From Emiliania huxleyi CCMP1516 (lineage: Eukaryota; Haptophyta; Isochrysidales; Noelaerhabdaceae): a DNA stretch of 64,000 bases. Shown here one piece after another: positions 32,061-41,474 of this stretch. The stretch covers positions 2,660,873 to 2,724,872 of the forward strand of contig NW_005202428.1 in assembly GCF_000372725.1 (NCBI RefSeq). Direction: 5' to 3'. A model generated the notes under the pieces. It saw only the letters and a list, made by a program, of their open reading frames with translations. It made no database searches and had not been told where the DNA came from. Both the position numbers and the translations under genes were made by a program. Within the stretch, counting starts at the first letter, position 1. Each line of letters begins with the position of its first letter.

Positions 32061-32719
32061 ACAGCGAATCGATTTCACGTTTGCGAGCGAGTGTGAAGTG
32101 ATTGAGGACGGATGCTCCCACCGAGTTCCTACACTCTGACACTCACTTGCAAGCGTCGGCTCCCATGAGCGGGCCTGGGACAGTGACAGCGGTACTGTGT
32201 GAGAGAGATTATTTGGGTCAACCTGTAACTACGTCTACGAGCGCGTCGGGCTGGCGATGGAGAAGTGAGCCTGTGCATGTCTCTACTCTTTCGCCGGCCG
32301 GAGGCACTCACTTCCGCGCACTAAGTTTTAGTGCGCGTAGTAGCCGATCTCGCCTCCGTCCGCCGGCGAAGGGCACTACGAGCGGCCCGCCGGACCACTC
32401 CCCTCGCGGCCGGCCGGAGGCACTCACTTCCGCGCACTAAGTTAGTGTGCGTATGTCCCGGCCTCCGACCACGACTCCCGGGAGCACTTGACCCGCCTCG
32501 GCGCACCACTAGCCCTCTTCCAGCTCACAGACTAACTTGCGTCGACTTAGTTCCCCGCAGGGCCCGGGACCACTCACTCACTACATCATCGGTGCTCTTC
32601 ACAGCCTTGTTATTGAGAAGAAAATACCTCCTATGGCGCTGTGCGCTGGCCTTCACACGAGTTAGTGACTCATCCGAGGTTGCCCTGTAGCCAGCGACGG
32701 CTTACGTCGCCCACCCACT
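32061..32719. promoter_or_regulatory. Upstream region of the hydroxylase gene with diverged palindromes
   Basis: No coding bias. Contains two diverged copies of the palindrome unit ('cttccgcgcactaagtt' at 32310 and 32425), each followed by gene-like GC-rich spacers. I cannot locate a TATA element or start site. Confidence 0.35.
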
Positions 32720-33617
32720 ATGCTCTCCACCCTGATCCGCGGCTTCGCCGGGGCAACGGACGGGCGCTTCTACAGGGTATCGCCATCCTTTGTCGACTCC
32801 GCCCTCCCGCCTGGCGCCTCTGTCATACCGCGGCCGACGTTTGCGGCTTGGCTCCGCGCTGGGCCGCTCGTCCTCATCAACACGCCCAACACGATCTGGG
32901 CGCTCATCGCGGTCTGCATGTTTGAGTGCGTGCCCTACGACCTGTCTCGCACCGGGCCGGCCGCGTCGGCGCCTCTGAGCGCCGCTTTCTTCGCCGCGCG
33001 CCTCCCGCTGTGGCTGGGCGTGTGGCTAGGTTACACGCTCTGGTGGCACGCGACGCTGCACTGGTTTGGCTTCGCCGAGCGGCCCTTTGTCGCGGCGCGC
33101 GAGTACCGTCCGGGCAGGGTTGCGCACAACCTCGTCTGGTCGGTCTCTGGCGTCGTCATCTGGACGGGCTTTGAGAATGTCTTTGCCTACCTCTGGGCGA
33201 CGGGGAGGCTGGCGTACGTGGACGAGACCGCCTGGTCGTCGCGGCGCGGCGCGCTGCACTTTTGCGCCGCGCTCCTCCTCGTCCCCCTCTGGCGGGACGT
33301 GCACTTCTTCTTTGCGCACCGGATGCTGCACTTCAACGCCCTGTACGCGCAGGTGCGATAGCCTGCACCGCCGCAGCTTGTCTTCACTCTGCGCCTACCC
33401 CTCACTGTCTCTTCACCTCGTCAGGTGCACAGCCTGCACCACCGCAACACGGACGTGGAGCCCTTCTCCGGCCTGTGCATGCACCCGGCAGCAGAAAGAA
33501 AGAGATGCCGAGTTGGGACCCGACTAGCACTTCGGGAAAGACGCGTGCTGGTGGCATTTGTGTTCACGCGATGCTCTGAACACAACTCCTTTATTATTAT
33601 TATTATTATTATTATTA

Positions 33618-33649
<32 letters not shown>

Positions 33650-34764
33650 GTTCGCACCGCACAGGTGGAGCACCTCTACTACTTTGCGTGCGCCCTCCCC
33701 TCCCTCCTCCTCCTCACTACCCCGTTCGCGCTGCTCTGGAACGGCGTGCGCCTAGCGCAGCCTCGCGCCTGGTAGCAGCGCCAGCAGAGCTCGGTAGCAG
33801 CGGTGCGCCACCGGGTACGGCATCGGCGCCAGTAGCCTCACTCTAGTAGTAGGAGGCAACCTCACAGCAGCCTCACTCCGGCCCCTAGCCCCTGCCCCGA
33901 CCCGTAGGGGTGCACCTCCTGCTCTCGCCGGGCGCGTCCCACTCCGGCTTCGAGGACCACTGGCAGGCAGACGCGTACCACTACTTCCACCACCGCTACG
34001 TCTCCTGCAACTACGCCGGCACCGACGCCGGCCTCGAGGACCCGCGAGGAGGGGCGACCACCTTCTCGGAACCTTCTCGGAACCTTCCTGTAGGCACCAA
34101 CGCCGGCCTCGAAGAGCGGTGCCGGCCCGGCATGCGGCGCGATCTCGCCGCCGAGGCGTCGAGTGCCGGCCGCCCGTAGGCTTCCTCGACGTCTGGTTCG
34201 GCTCTTTCGTGGACACGCTCAAGCCGACGGACCAAAAGGGCTGCAAGCCGCGGCCAGACGCGAAGGCGACGCGCGCACGCACACGCGCGGGGCCGCCGCC
34301 CGCCGCGTACCGCGAGACCCGCAGTCCGATGCGGATGCGGCTTGGCTCAGCACGCGGGGGCGGGGGGGGAAGGGGCAGCCGGTGCCTTCGACCGGTGCGC
34401 GCGGGAGACCCGCACCTCCCCTCCGCCTCAGGCGACGCTGACTCGCCCTCCCAGCCTCGAGTTCGCGGCGTACCTCGCGCTGAGCGCCGGGTGCGTGCTG
34501 GCGTGGGCGGTGGCGGCGAGCGACGTCGCAGCGGGCGCGCACGCTGCCGCGCCGCGACTCGCAGCGCATTTGGCCGTCCTCGCGGGCTTCGGCCCCGTCG
34601 CCGCAGCCAGCGCCGTGACCGGCATCACGCGCTCGGGCGGAGGGGCGCCGAGGGGCGGGCCGCTCAAGACAGGGCTGCTGCTGGCTTGCGGCACGCTCTT
34701 TTGCAGCGTGCCGGTGAGCTGGGCGTGCTACCTCGCGCTGCAGCCGCCCGGTGAGGATGTGTGA
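32720..34764 (+). CDS. Fatty acid hydroxylase/sterol desaturase superfamily membrane enzyme
   Basis: Six exons: 32720-33352, 33425-33487, 33665-33743, 33908-34018, 34180-34265, 34432-34764; introns 2-5 all fit GC donors, intron 1 GT. The frame closes through all joins, giving about 430 residues. Membrane segments: LVLINTPNTIWALIAVCMF, FFAARLPLWLGVWLGY, LVWSVSGVVIWTGF, FCAALLLVPLW, HLYYFACALPSLLLLTTPF. His boxes: DVHFFFAHRMLH, then VHSLHHRN, then ASHSGFEDHWQADAYHYFHH, the HX3-4H / HX2HH / HX2HH set that binds the di-iron centre, followed by NYAGFLDVWFGSF. Known family chemistry: O2-dependent hydroxylation or desaturation of sterols or fatty acids in the ER. Substrate cannot be told. A last exon adds two or three membrane segments (LEFAAYLALSAGCVLAWAVA). 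The superfamily call is firm. Confidence 0.88.
33591..33651. repeat. (ATT)n microsatellite in an intron
   Basis: About 20 TTA units with two TTG interruptions inside the second intron of the hydroxylase gene. Striking AT content against the GC-rich surroundings. Confidence 0.97.
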
Positions 34765-35948
34765 AACAACTGTTCAGTTTACAAAGGCAAAAACGCCAGC
34801 CTACGCCCAGGCGCCCACCTCACACTCAGCACTCACACTGACACTTCTTTCTCCCCTATGGCTAGTGCCATTTCACTGTGGCACAGCTCGCGTTACAAAA
34901 CCTTGATTTTGACCATGCGCGAAAAAGGTACATTTAGCGGGGTCGCAGCTGCCTCTGCGCGTCCATTGGATGTACCTTTGTCGCGCGCCGGAGACGACTC
35001 GACGCCGCTGAGATCGGAGATCAAGCTCTGACAGGTCGCACGTCGCTCCTTTGACGCCGACGTGATTTACCCGTGCAGATCACATCAGGACACGGTCTCG
35101 ACGCGCTCAGTACGACGCCTGCGACCCGTCTCGGGTCAGGTGGCACGACGCTCATCGCGCCCGCCAGCGCTGCCGTGCAGGCTGCCACGTCGAGGTCGAG
35201 CACGCTTCTATACGCTCGCCGAGCCTTCCTTTCCATCCCATTAGGCAGCCTGGGAACGGTGGCGATCAGAGGCAAAGCCTACGAGGGGTGGTGGAACCAC
35301 ATGTCACGGCTACTGCCGGCTCGACCCCACGATAGCCTCCGAAGGCTGACTTTGAGGCACCATCATCGGACGATGTCGACGAGTTGGGTCGCTCTCGCGG
35401 TAGCCAGATGACCTCTCATACTAGGATCATCGGCCATGGCCGCAGGGAGCGCGGGGGAGGGCGCTGGATGCAACACGGAGCTCCGTTGGAGACGTTTTCA
35501 AGATTAGCGTGTCAGAGTGAAATGCCAAATGGCACTAGCCTATATTTTCCCCGCGACCTTAGGTTGAGAGCGCACCCGCCACACCCGGCCGCGCGCACGT
35601 GTCTCCCACACGTCGCCCACTGAGAGCAAGTCTGAGAGCACTTCGGATTGTGCGATTGTGCCTCCCAGCGAGCCCCTTCGCCCTGCCCCTGGATGTGGAT
35701 CTCCCTCGACTAAATAAATAAATAAAAACGGACACCTCTCTACTGTGAGATGGGTAAAAAGGAACAGGTCCCCGCCCTGTTCCTTTTTACCCATCGTCCA
35801 TCGACTGGTTACGCTGGTCTAGATTTTTTTTGGGGGCGCTCCACTTTTAGTGCCCACGCAGGAGAGGTCCTCTGTGTGGCTGTGTGGGCACTTATAAGTG
35901 GAGAGAGAAACGCCAATATCGAGATCTAGTAAGTTCAACCGCGCTGCC
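34765..35948. other. Gene-poor interval with a hairpin
   Basis: About 1.2 kb without convincing coding bias between two convergent genes. It holds the perfect hairpin at 35749-35795 and a short TAAATAAATAAATAAA tail just before it (35711-35726). Nothing else recognised. Confidence 0.45.
35749..35795. other. Perfect 20-bp inverted repeat with 7-nt loop
   Basis: GATGGGTAAAAAGGAACAGG (35749-35768) is followed by the 7-base loop TCCCCGC and then its exact reverse complement (35776-35795). All 20 positions pair. It lies between convergent genes. Could be a small-RNA precursor, a 3'-end hairpin, or the footprint of a small palindromic element. Confidence 0.9.
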
Positions 35949-37473
35949 TCAAAGTGCGCGACAACACTCTGAGCACTGAGAGGCAAAGTCAAGTGAGAGG
36001 AGTCTCGGCCGTTTTCCCGACAACATCGCCCGGCAGCGCCCCTCGCGCTGGCCCAAACGCCGCCGTCGCCGCATCAGCCTCGATCGTCCGCCGCCGCCCT
36101 CTTCGCCGCCGCGTCGCCTTGCGATCGGCGTCCACCGCGCCCTCCCCGCCCGACCGCGCCGCGGCGCGCGCCTCCCGCAGCTGCTGCGCCTACGGCGCGT
36201 GTGCGGGACGTGACGAGGACGTGTCCTCCGGTCGCGCCTCGCCGGAGCCGCGCACGCCGGCGTGAGGCAAGCGCGCGCGCCGGCGTCCGGAAAGACAAAG
36301 AAGCCGAGCGAGAGAGGAGGCAGCTCGACGGTGCTGCCGCTCGACCGCCTATGGCAAGGAGCCACGCCTCACGGCAAAGCGCGTCACGCTCGCGCCTCGA
36401 GCCCGCCCCCGCGCGCCTCGGCGGCAGCGGCGGCAGCGTGCCGTCGGCCGCCGCGCGCAGCTCGACCCCGTTGAGAGCGACGCGCGGCGCGCGCAGGCCG
36501 GCGCGCGTCGGCGTGAGGAGGAAGTCGAGCCGGGGCGGCGGCGCGTCGGTCCGCGCGAGGCCGGCGAGGCCGACCCCGTGCGTGATGGACGGGGCCAGGT
36601 TCAGCAGCAGCACAGCCACCCCGCCCCACGCGTTGAGCGTCGGCGAGTCGTCTCCGCTCGCCGCATGCGCCGCATGGCCCGGGCTCGAGCGGGCGCAATG
36701 CGCGTAGGCGCGCAGCAGCGGCGCGGTGATTCCCGCGCGGTGATTCCCACCCGACTCCTCCTCCTCCGCGCCGTCCGGCTCGGCGGAGGAGATGTTGAGC
36801 AGCGGCGCGGCGGCGAGCCCGCTGGCGGCGCGCAGCACCCGCTTGAGCTTGACGACGCGGAGGGACTTCGGAGACATGAGCCGCCGCCAGAGCAGCAGCG
36901 AGTAAAAGTCGGGCGCCGGCTGCCGCCGCCGCAGGTCGAGCAGCGCGTAGTGGCCGCCTAGGATCGCCTGCCGGCAGCCGAAGGCGTGCCCGTGCCTCGC
37001 CAGCGCGCCGAGCAAGTCGTTGAACCAAAAGGAGGAGACGAAACCGTCCGTGACACCGCGCTGGCCAGAGTTGTACGCGCCTCCGCTCTCCGAGACGGCG
37101 GGGGCGACGAGGCCGGAGGAGGAGGCGTTAATCACCCTCGCCGCCGCCTGCAGGAGGGTTCCGAGAAGGCTCCGAGAAGGCTAGCGCAGGAGGGCGCCCG
37201 TCGCCCTGGCCGCCGCCTTGAGCTTCTCGGCCGCCGAGTCTCTCCGCTATCTCGGCTATACCTCGGCTATATCTCTGCCTTGAGCTTCCCGACCGCCGAG
37301 TCGAGCTTCTTCGGGTCGAGCGAGCGAGCCACCTGCCGCGGCGGCGCGGGGCGGTGAGCAGTCGCGGCTCGCGCCTCCCGCTCTCCGCCGAGGCGAGGCT
37401 GCCATCTGCCGCCCGTCCCCCGCGCCGAGAGGGTAGATGTGGTGGCTGAGGATGTCGAGCGGCAGCCGCCCGC

Positions 37474-37513
<40 letters not shown>

Positions 37514-38618
37514 TTCCTTGCTGGCGGCCCGAAGCTGGCTCAGGAAGAGCTTGGCCCACTCGGCGTCGAAGGCGGTGTCGGGCGCTAGCAGCAGAGGCGG
37601 CTTCGTCGGCCAGAGGGCGTCCACCTCCCGCCTCAGCGAGAGCAGGTCGCGAGCGTACTCGGCTGCGGACAGGTGCGCCTCGATGCCGGCGTCGCCGGCG
37701 AGCTCGTTGCCTAAAACGGAAAAGCGAGCTGCTGGGCGGCGCGGCGGCGCGGCGTGCGCCATCGAGCGGTGGCGGCGTGAGGGGCGAGAGGCCCGCCCAA
37801 CGCGAGGCCGGCGGCCAATCTCGGCTCATCTCGGGAGATCTCGGCTATGTCTCGCCCAGCGCGAGGCCGGAGGGACGCTTGCCGGCGGCGGCGGTGGCGC
37901 GCAGCAGTGCGAGCAGGTTCGAGCTGTCCCACGCGCCGGAGTAGGAGGAGCAGCAGGGCGGGCGCGCGTCCTTCTTGAGGAGCCGGCAGGGCGTGTCCAC
38001 CTGCACGGCGGGCCAGGCAGAGGCTCATGGAAGGCGACGGCTCGCGCGTGAGCAGACTGCGGGTAGAGCTGCCGGCTGGCACTCGTCGCGAGTGCGGCCG
38101 CGCAGAGCGTTGACGGAGAAGAGCACGCCGCAGCCGAGCCGCTCGCAGAACGAGAGGACCTCCAGCCAGCGGCTCAGCCGCAGGCACCCTCCGGTGAAGC
38201 CGATCCGGCGGGTCACGTCCACGGCAAACGGGGGGCAGCCGTCCTCCCGCGAGAGAGCAAAGGAGACCTGGTCGGCGAGCGAGCCGCCGACGCGGAGGTG
38301 GAGCGGCGCCAGCGCAGCGATCGCCGAGCCGAGCAGCGGGTCCGAGAGGTCGGCGGTGAGGAGCGACGAGTTTGTCCACGGGCACGAGCCGTAGTCGCAC
38401 TTCTCCGCCGGCCACCAGTCGAGAGAGACGCAGGTGGAGGTGTCTCTCGTGCGCGACACGGCTTCGCTCTGCACCAGCCGGAGCCGCACGGGCAGGCGCG
38501 ACGGCGGCGGGATGCGCGACGGCGGCCGCTTCGCCTCGGCCCCGCCACCGCTAGCGGAGCCACCCAGCCCCGCGATGTGGGCGAGGAGGAGTTGGAACGC
38601 GAGCGTCGCGCAGCCCAT
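35949..38618 (-). CDS. Heparanase-like glycoside hydrolase family 79
   Basis: ATG 38618-38616 with a signal peptide (MGCATLAFQLLLAHIAGLGG). Exon 1: SLDWWPAEKCDYGSCPW, LLTADLSDPLLGSAIAALAP, LRVGGSLADQVSF, GFTGGCLRLSRW and LGCGVLFSVNALRGR, matching the heparanase N-terminus. Exon 2: DTPCRLLKKDARPPCC, GAWDSSNLLALL, ending at a GC donor in phase 1. Exon 3 from about 37711: GNELAGDAGIEAHLS (acid/base Glu in NEL), LLLAPDTAFDAEWAKLFLSQ, a poly-Gly run, LDILSHHIYPLGAG. Later: LDPKKLDSAVGKLKA; VSESGGAYNSGQRGVTDGFV (nucleophile Glu), FWFNDLLGALARHG, CRQAILGGHYALLDL, FYSLLLWRRLMSPKSLR, LRAYAHC, VAVLLLNLAPS, FLLTPTRAGLRAPRVALNGV; last exon VELPPLSLGFFVFPDAG. Both catalytic Glu residues are present. The stop (35949) is the first in frame; a shorter tail is possible. 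Confidence 0.87.
37213..37298 (-). repeat. Duplicated exon edge flanking a short heparanase-gene intron
   Basis: The coding bases ACTCGGCGG(T/C)CG(G/A)GAAGC with following CTCAAGGC occur twice, about 55 bp apart, on either side of a short stretch of CTCGGCTATAT-type repeats. The two copies would code for DSAVGKLKA and DSAAEKLKA. Confidence 0.65.
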
Positions 38619-38845
38619 TGCGGCGAGGCAGGAGTAGGAGTAGGGGCGCGCGCGCGGCGCCCCTCTCTCCGTCTCTGTCGGTTGCGTTCGGGGAGGGATG
38701 TTAACGGTTGATTGAAGCTGGGCGAAGGCAGCCTTCAGCCCGTTTGCGGCGTCGCTCGCGCCTCTCTCGAGGTTCCGAGGTTTCCGTCCACCCCAGATGC
38801 TAAATCTGTATTTTGTGTATTTGGACTCGACTCCCGTCACGCCCA

Positions 38846-39040
38846 CTAGCTCACGCCATCAGCCGCAGGATGGCCCCTCGCGGCCGCGAGAAAGACGCCG
38901 TCGCGCCGCTGGTAGGTGGCGAACTCGCGCTTCGCCTGCGAGATGCGTGCCACGACCTCGGGGCTGCTCACGGAGAGCTCCTTCCATGCGCGCTCCGGGT
39001 TGGCCGACGCCACGATGACGTCAGCGCGCTCCATAAACAA
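38846..39040 (-). CDS. Short unrecognised coding segment (64 codons)
   Basis: MFMERADVIVASANPERAWK then SVSSPEVVARISQAKREF and ATYQRRDGVFLAAARGHPAA; stop at 38846-38848. The codon use looks genuine. It could be a small gene or the last exon of a longer gene whose upstream part I cannot see; the 5' side (39060-39200) lacks coding bias. It is head-to-tail with, and 230 bp from, the heparanase start. Function unknown. Confidence 0.35.
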   Translation of the reverse strand: MFMERADVIVASANPERAWKELSVSSPEVVARISQAKREFATYQRRDGVFLAAARGHPAADGVS

Positions 39041-39221
39041 ATAGAGCAGTGATCTCCAGGAGAGATGGGCGACGCACGAACACAGCGAGGCACAGTGGGC
39101 ACGTACGTCCGACGGCGACGCCGCGCACCGATGTTTTCTTTTTTCGACCCGCCGCTGCCGAGGCTGGATGTGTATTTGTGCGTCTCTGATGCCATCTCCT
39201 TGCGTATTCGCATGTCCTAGG

Positions 39222-39312
39222 AGCCGGAACCCAGCTCCCAGGTGGGGACCTTCCTCCTCCCATCCCTCGTTTGGAGCACTCGTTTGGCTTATTTTATTTC
39301 TTTCTTTCTTAA
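39222..39312 (+). repeat. SINE-like 3' end fragment
   Basis: 'aggtggggaccttcctcctc', 'catccctcgtttgg' and a TTTATTTCTTTCTTTCTT tail match the SINE-like family. It is preceded by GGAGCCGGAACCC, a motif that is also the tip of the MITE at 52495-52932. Confidence 0.6.
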
Positions 39313-39529
39313 CAAGGTCTGAGAGAGAGAGATTTTTAGCAAGGTCTGTGAACAGAGTTGCCGTCGCAACTCGAGGTGGGAGAGTTCACGCGGATTAGGC
39401 TGGGGACTGAGCTGGGGAGACAGAGGCGTTTTGATGCGAGTGGATGCAAAAGAACGCCATCGCCATCCCAATCGCGAGTCGGACTGGACACCAATCAACG
39501 GCAACGCGGTATGTGGGCGGCCTAGACCT

Positions 39530-39840
39530 AGCCAGATAGGGGGTCTGTTCCCACTGAGTCGCGCCAAAACGCCCTACCTACCTACTTAATGCGGGCGCCA
39601 ACCGCCAGGCTCCGTGCCCCACCTACCTACCTATTGCGGGGCCGCGCAGCGAAGCGAAAAAATACCCGTTGAGCCAAGAGCCCTTCTGTGAATAGGCGGC
39701 GCCGCACCCGTTTCGGCTGGCGTCCCAGCCGCAGGCGACACGTCTGGCATGGCCCCGTTCGCGGCTAAACGCGCCGTCTCCCGCGCGAGCGAAGCGGTTT
39801 TTTTACCCCCCCCCCCCCCCCCTCCTTATTTCCATATTAT
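39530..39840. mobile_element. TIR MITE, second copy of 52495-52932, cut by assembly gap
   Basis: Shares CCAGATAGGGGGTCTGTTC, CGCCAAAACGCCCTACCTAC, 'ccgccaggctccgtgcccc', 'ggcgtcccagccgcaggcga' and the poly-C run with the copy at 52495-52932. The left tip lacks the outer GGTTCCGGCTCC, and the right side runs towards the N gap, so this copy is incomplete. Confidence 0.75.
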
Positions 39841-39915
39841 TGCCTGTCCTTTTATTTCTTTCACTCTCTTTCTTTCTCTATACTTATATTCCTTTTATCC
39901 CTTTTTAGTTTTTCC

Positions 39916-40015
39916 NNNNNNNNNNNNNNNNNNNNNNNNNNNNNNNNNNNNNNNNNNNNNNNNNNNNNNNNNNNNNNNNNNNNNNNNNNNNNNNNNNNNN
40001 NNNNNNNNNNNNNNN
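39916..40015. other. Assembly gap (100 N)
   Basis: Exactly 100 N, conventional for a gap of unknown size. Both flanks are repeats: a MITE with a poly-C run on the left and an inverted SINE-like fragment (CCTGCACGAGCAGGATCTTG) on the right, which explains the break. Confidence 0.98.
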
Positions 40016-40084
40016 CCTGCACGAGCAGGATCTTGGAACACTGACCTTGTTGCGTTGACGGCGGGGGCCCCTTTTCTGTTGCGT

Positions 40085-40200
40085 TGAGAGAGAGATTTTT
40101 AGAAGCCAACAAGAAATGTGTCACACAGAGTGATTTGCGCTCGGCAGCTTGTCGACTACCAGCCGGAGCCGGAGTCGGAACCGTATCTCTTTCTTGCGTT
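40085..40200. repeat. Interspersed fragment shared with 62850-62935
   Basis: Both carry GAGAGAGATTTTT(A/G)AAG, CCAACAAGAAAT, 'cacag(a)gtgattt' and GCTCGGCAGCTTGT. The shared part is about 75 bp. Family unknown. Confidence 0.65.
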
Positions 40201-40317
40201 GACGCGCCAGCTTCCTTTTCTTTCCAAATTGTGGTGCTAGTTCGTGCCAGTCTGCTGTGAGAGGGGCTTGTATTCGTAGAATTCTTTCCAAACAGAAAAT
40301 AACGACAACGCAGCGCC

Positions 40318-40866
40318 ATGCTCGGTGCTCTCGGCGTCGATCGCCGCCCGGCGACTATCTCCACCATCTCCGTGCCGGGCATGATGTGCGGCGGCTGCGC
40401 TTCGGCCGTCACCTCTGCCCTCTCGCTCCCTGGCGTGGTCGATTGCAGCGTCGACCTCGCCGCAAAGCGGGTGTTCGTAATGGCGCACGCAGACGGCCCA
40501 GCCTCCGAGGAGCTGATCACCGCCCTGGAGGCGAGCGGAAAGGAGGCGACGCTCATCTCGCGCACAGAGATCTCGCCGCTGCGCGTGTGGGCCGGCCAGC
40601 ACTGGCACCTCCTCGTTGTGGCGACTGCGCTCGTGCCGCCGTCTCTCGCCCTCATGCTGCGCGGCGGCGGTGGTGGCGCCGCCAGCGGAACAGGCGGCGA
40701 CGCGGCAGGCGGCTCGCTGCGTGCCTCGCTCATCGACTGCACCAACAACCTCGTCGCTTCTCGCGCCGCACCGCTCGCGCAGAGGCTGCTGGATCTGTTT
40801 CGCAAGGTCTCGGTGCCACTCATGCGCCAGCTGCCCGTCGCCTCGTCCACCTCTCAAAGCCAATAG
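40318..40866 (+). CDS. Small HMA-domain metal-binding protein
   Basis: Single exon, 182 residues. TISVPGMMCGGCASAVTSAL (about residues 15-34) is the heavy-metal-associated motif GMxCxxC, followed by LPGVVDCSVDLAAKRVFVMA and ELITALEASGKEATLI, completing the babbab-fold HMA domain. The second half has LLVVATALVPPSLALML, a probable membrane segment, and a Gly/Ala-rich then basic tail. Family role: binding Cu(I) or another soft metal as a chaperone or regulator; the membrane segment suggests anchoring. No ATPase domain follows, so this is not a P-type ATPase. The start is 56 bp after a repeated GTGCCAGTCTGCTGTGAGAG element. Call firm; metal uncertain. Confidence 0.85.
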   Translation: MLGALGVDRRPATISTISVPGMMCGGCASAVTSALSLPGVVDCSVDLAAKRVFVMAHADGPASEELITALEASGKEATLISRTEISPLRVWAGQHWHLLVVATALVPPSLALMLRGGGGGAASGTGGDAAGGSLRASLIDCTNNLVASRAAPLAQRLLDLFRKVSVPLMRQLPVASSTSQSQ

Positions 40867-41147
40867 CACACTCACTGGGAATCGGAGGGGACGGCGGGCC
40901 GCCAGGGGCAGTCCATTGACGGCTGTGGGAGCGCTCTCCAGACTCCACGCCAGTTCCGTACCGGCTCCACAGCGGTGCGCCTGAGGACGATATGATCAGA
41001 ATTATTTTCTCCTCTCGGCGCGCCGACAGGAGCTTTAAGGTTGCTCCCGGCCCAGTGGGGATTTCGGCCTACTCAGTGATCGTCTAAGGGGCCCTAAATG
41101 GCCTGCAATGCCATATCTTTTGTGCCTAGGTCGTGTAGAGCACCGCC
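40867..41147. other. Intergenic, nothing recognised
   Basis: Downstream region of the HMA gene; no coding bias. Near 41080 an isolated GTCTAAGGGG resembles the GTCTAAG units of the element at 49774-50668, but a single unit is not enough to call a copy. Confidence 0.4.
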
Positions 41148-41327
41148 TTAAAAAAGTACTATGTCTTGGAGTGAAAAGTTTTTCGAGGAGGTGGGGGTCC
41201 GTGGTGAGCCGATTCCCAGATTCTCCAGATTCCCCCTCGAAAACCGCCCCTTTTAATTCACTGCGGCCGCGTGCTTGCTCGGATTACTTTTCACTCGAAG
41301 ACATAGTAGTTTTTTGGCGTTCCGGTG
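41148..41327. repeat. Foldback element with about 30-bp imperfect arms
   Basis: Left arm AAAAAAGTACTATGTCTTGG then AGTGAAAAGT; the right arm, read in reverse complement, is AAAAAACTACTATGTCTTCG then AGTGAAAAGT. Inner TTTTTCGAGG/CCCTCGAAAA also pair. The whole 180 bp could fold on itself. AT-rich arms contrast with the genome. Confidence 0.75.
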
Positions 41328-41474
41328 CCTACACAAAAAATATCCGAGATCATATGGAGCTGTGACCACAGGGTTTGCGGCGATCACTGTCCTACCAGCG
41401 GGCACAGTGGGCCGCGGACACCCGTGAATGACCTTAAGTGTAAGGAGTCGGTAGAGATATCGTGTATATGAACG

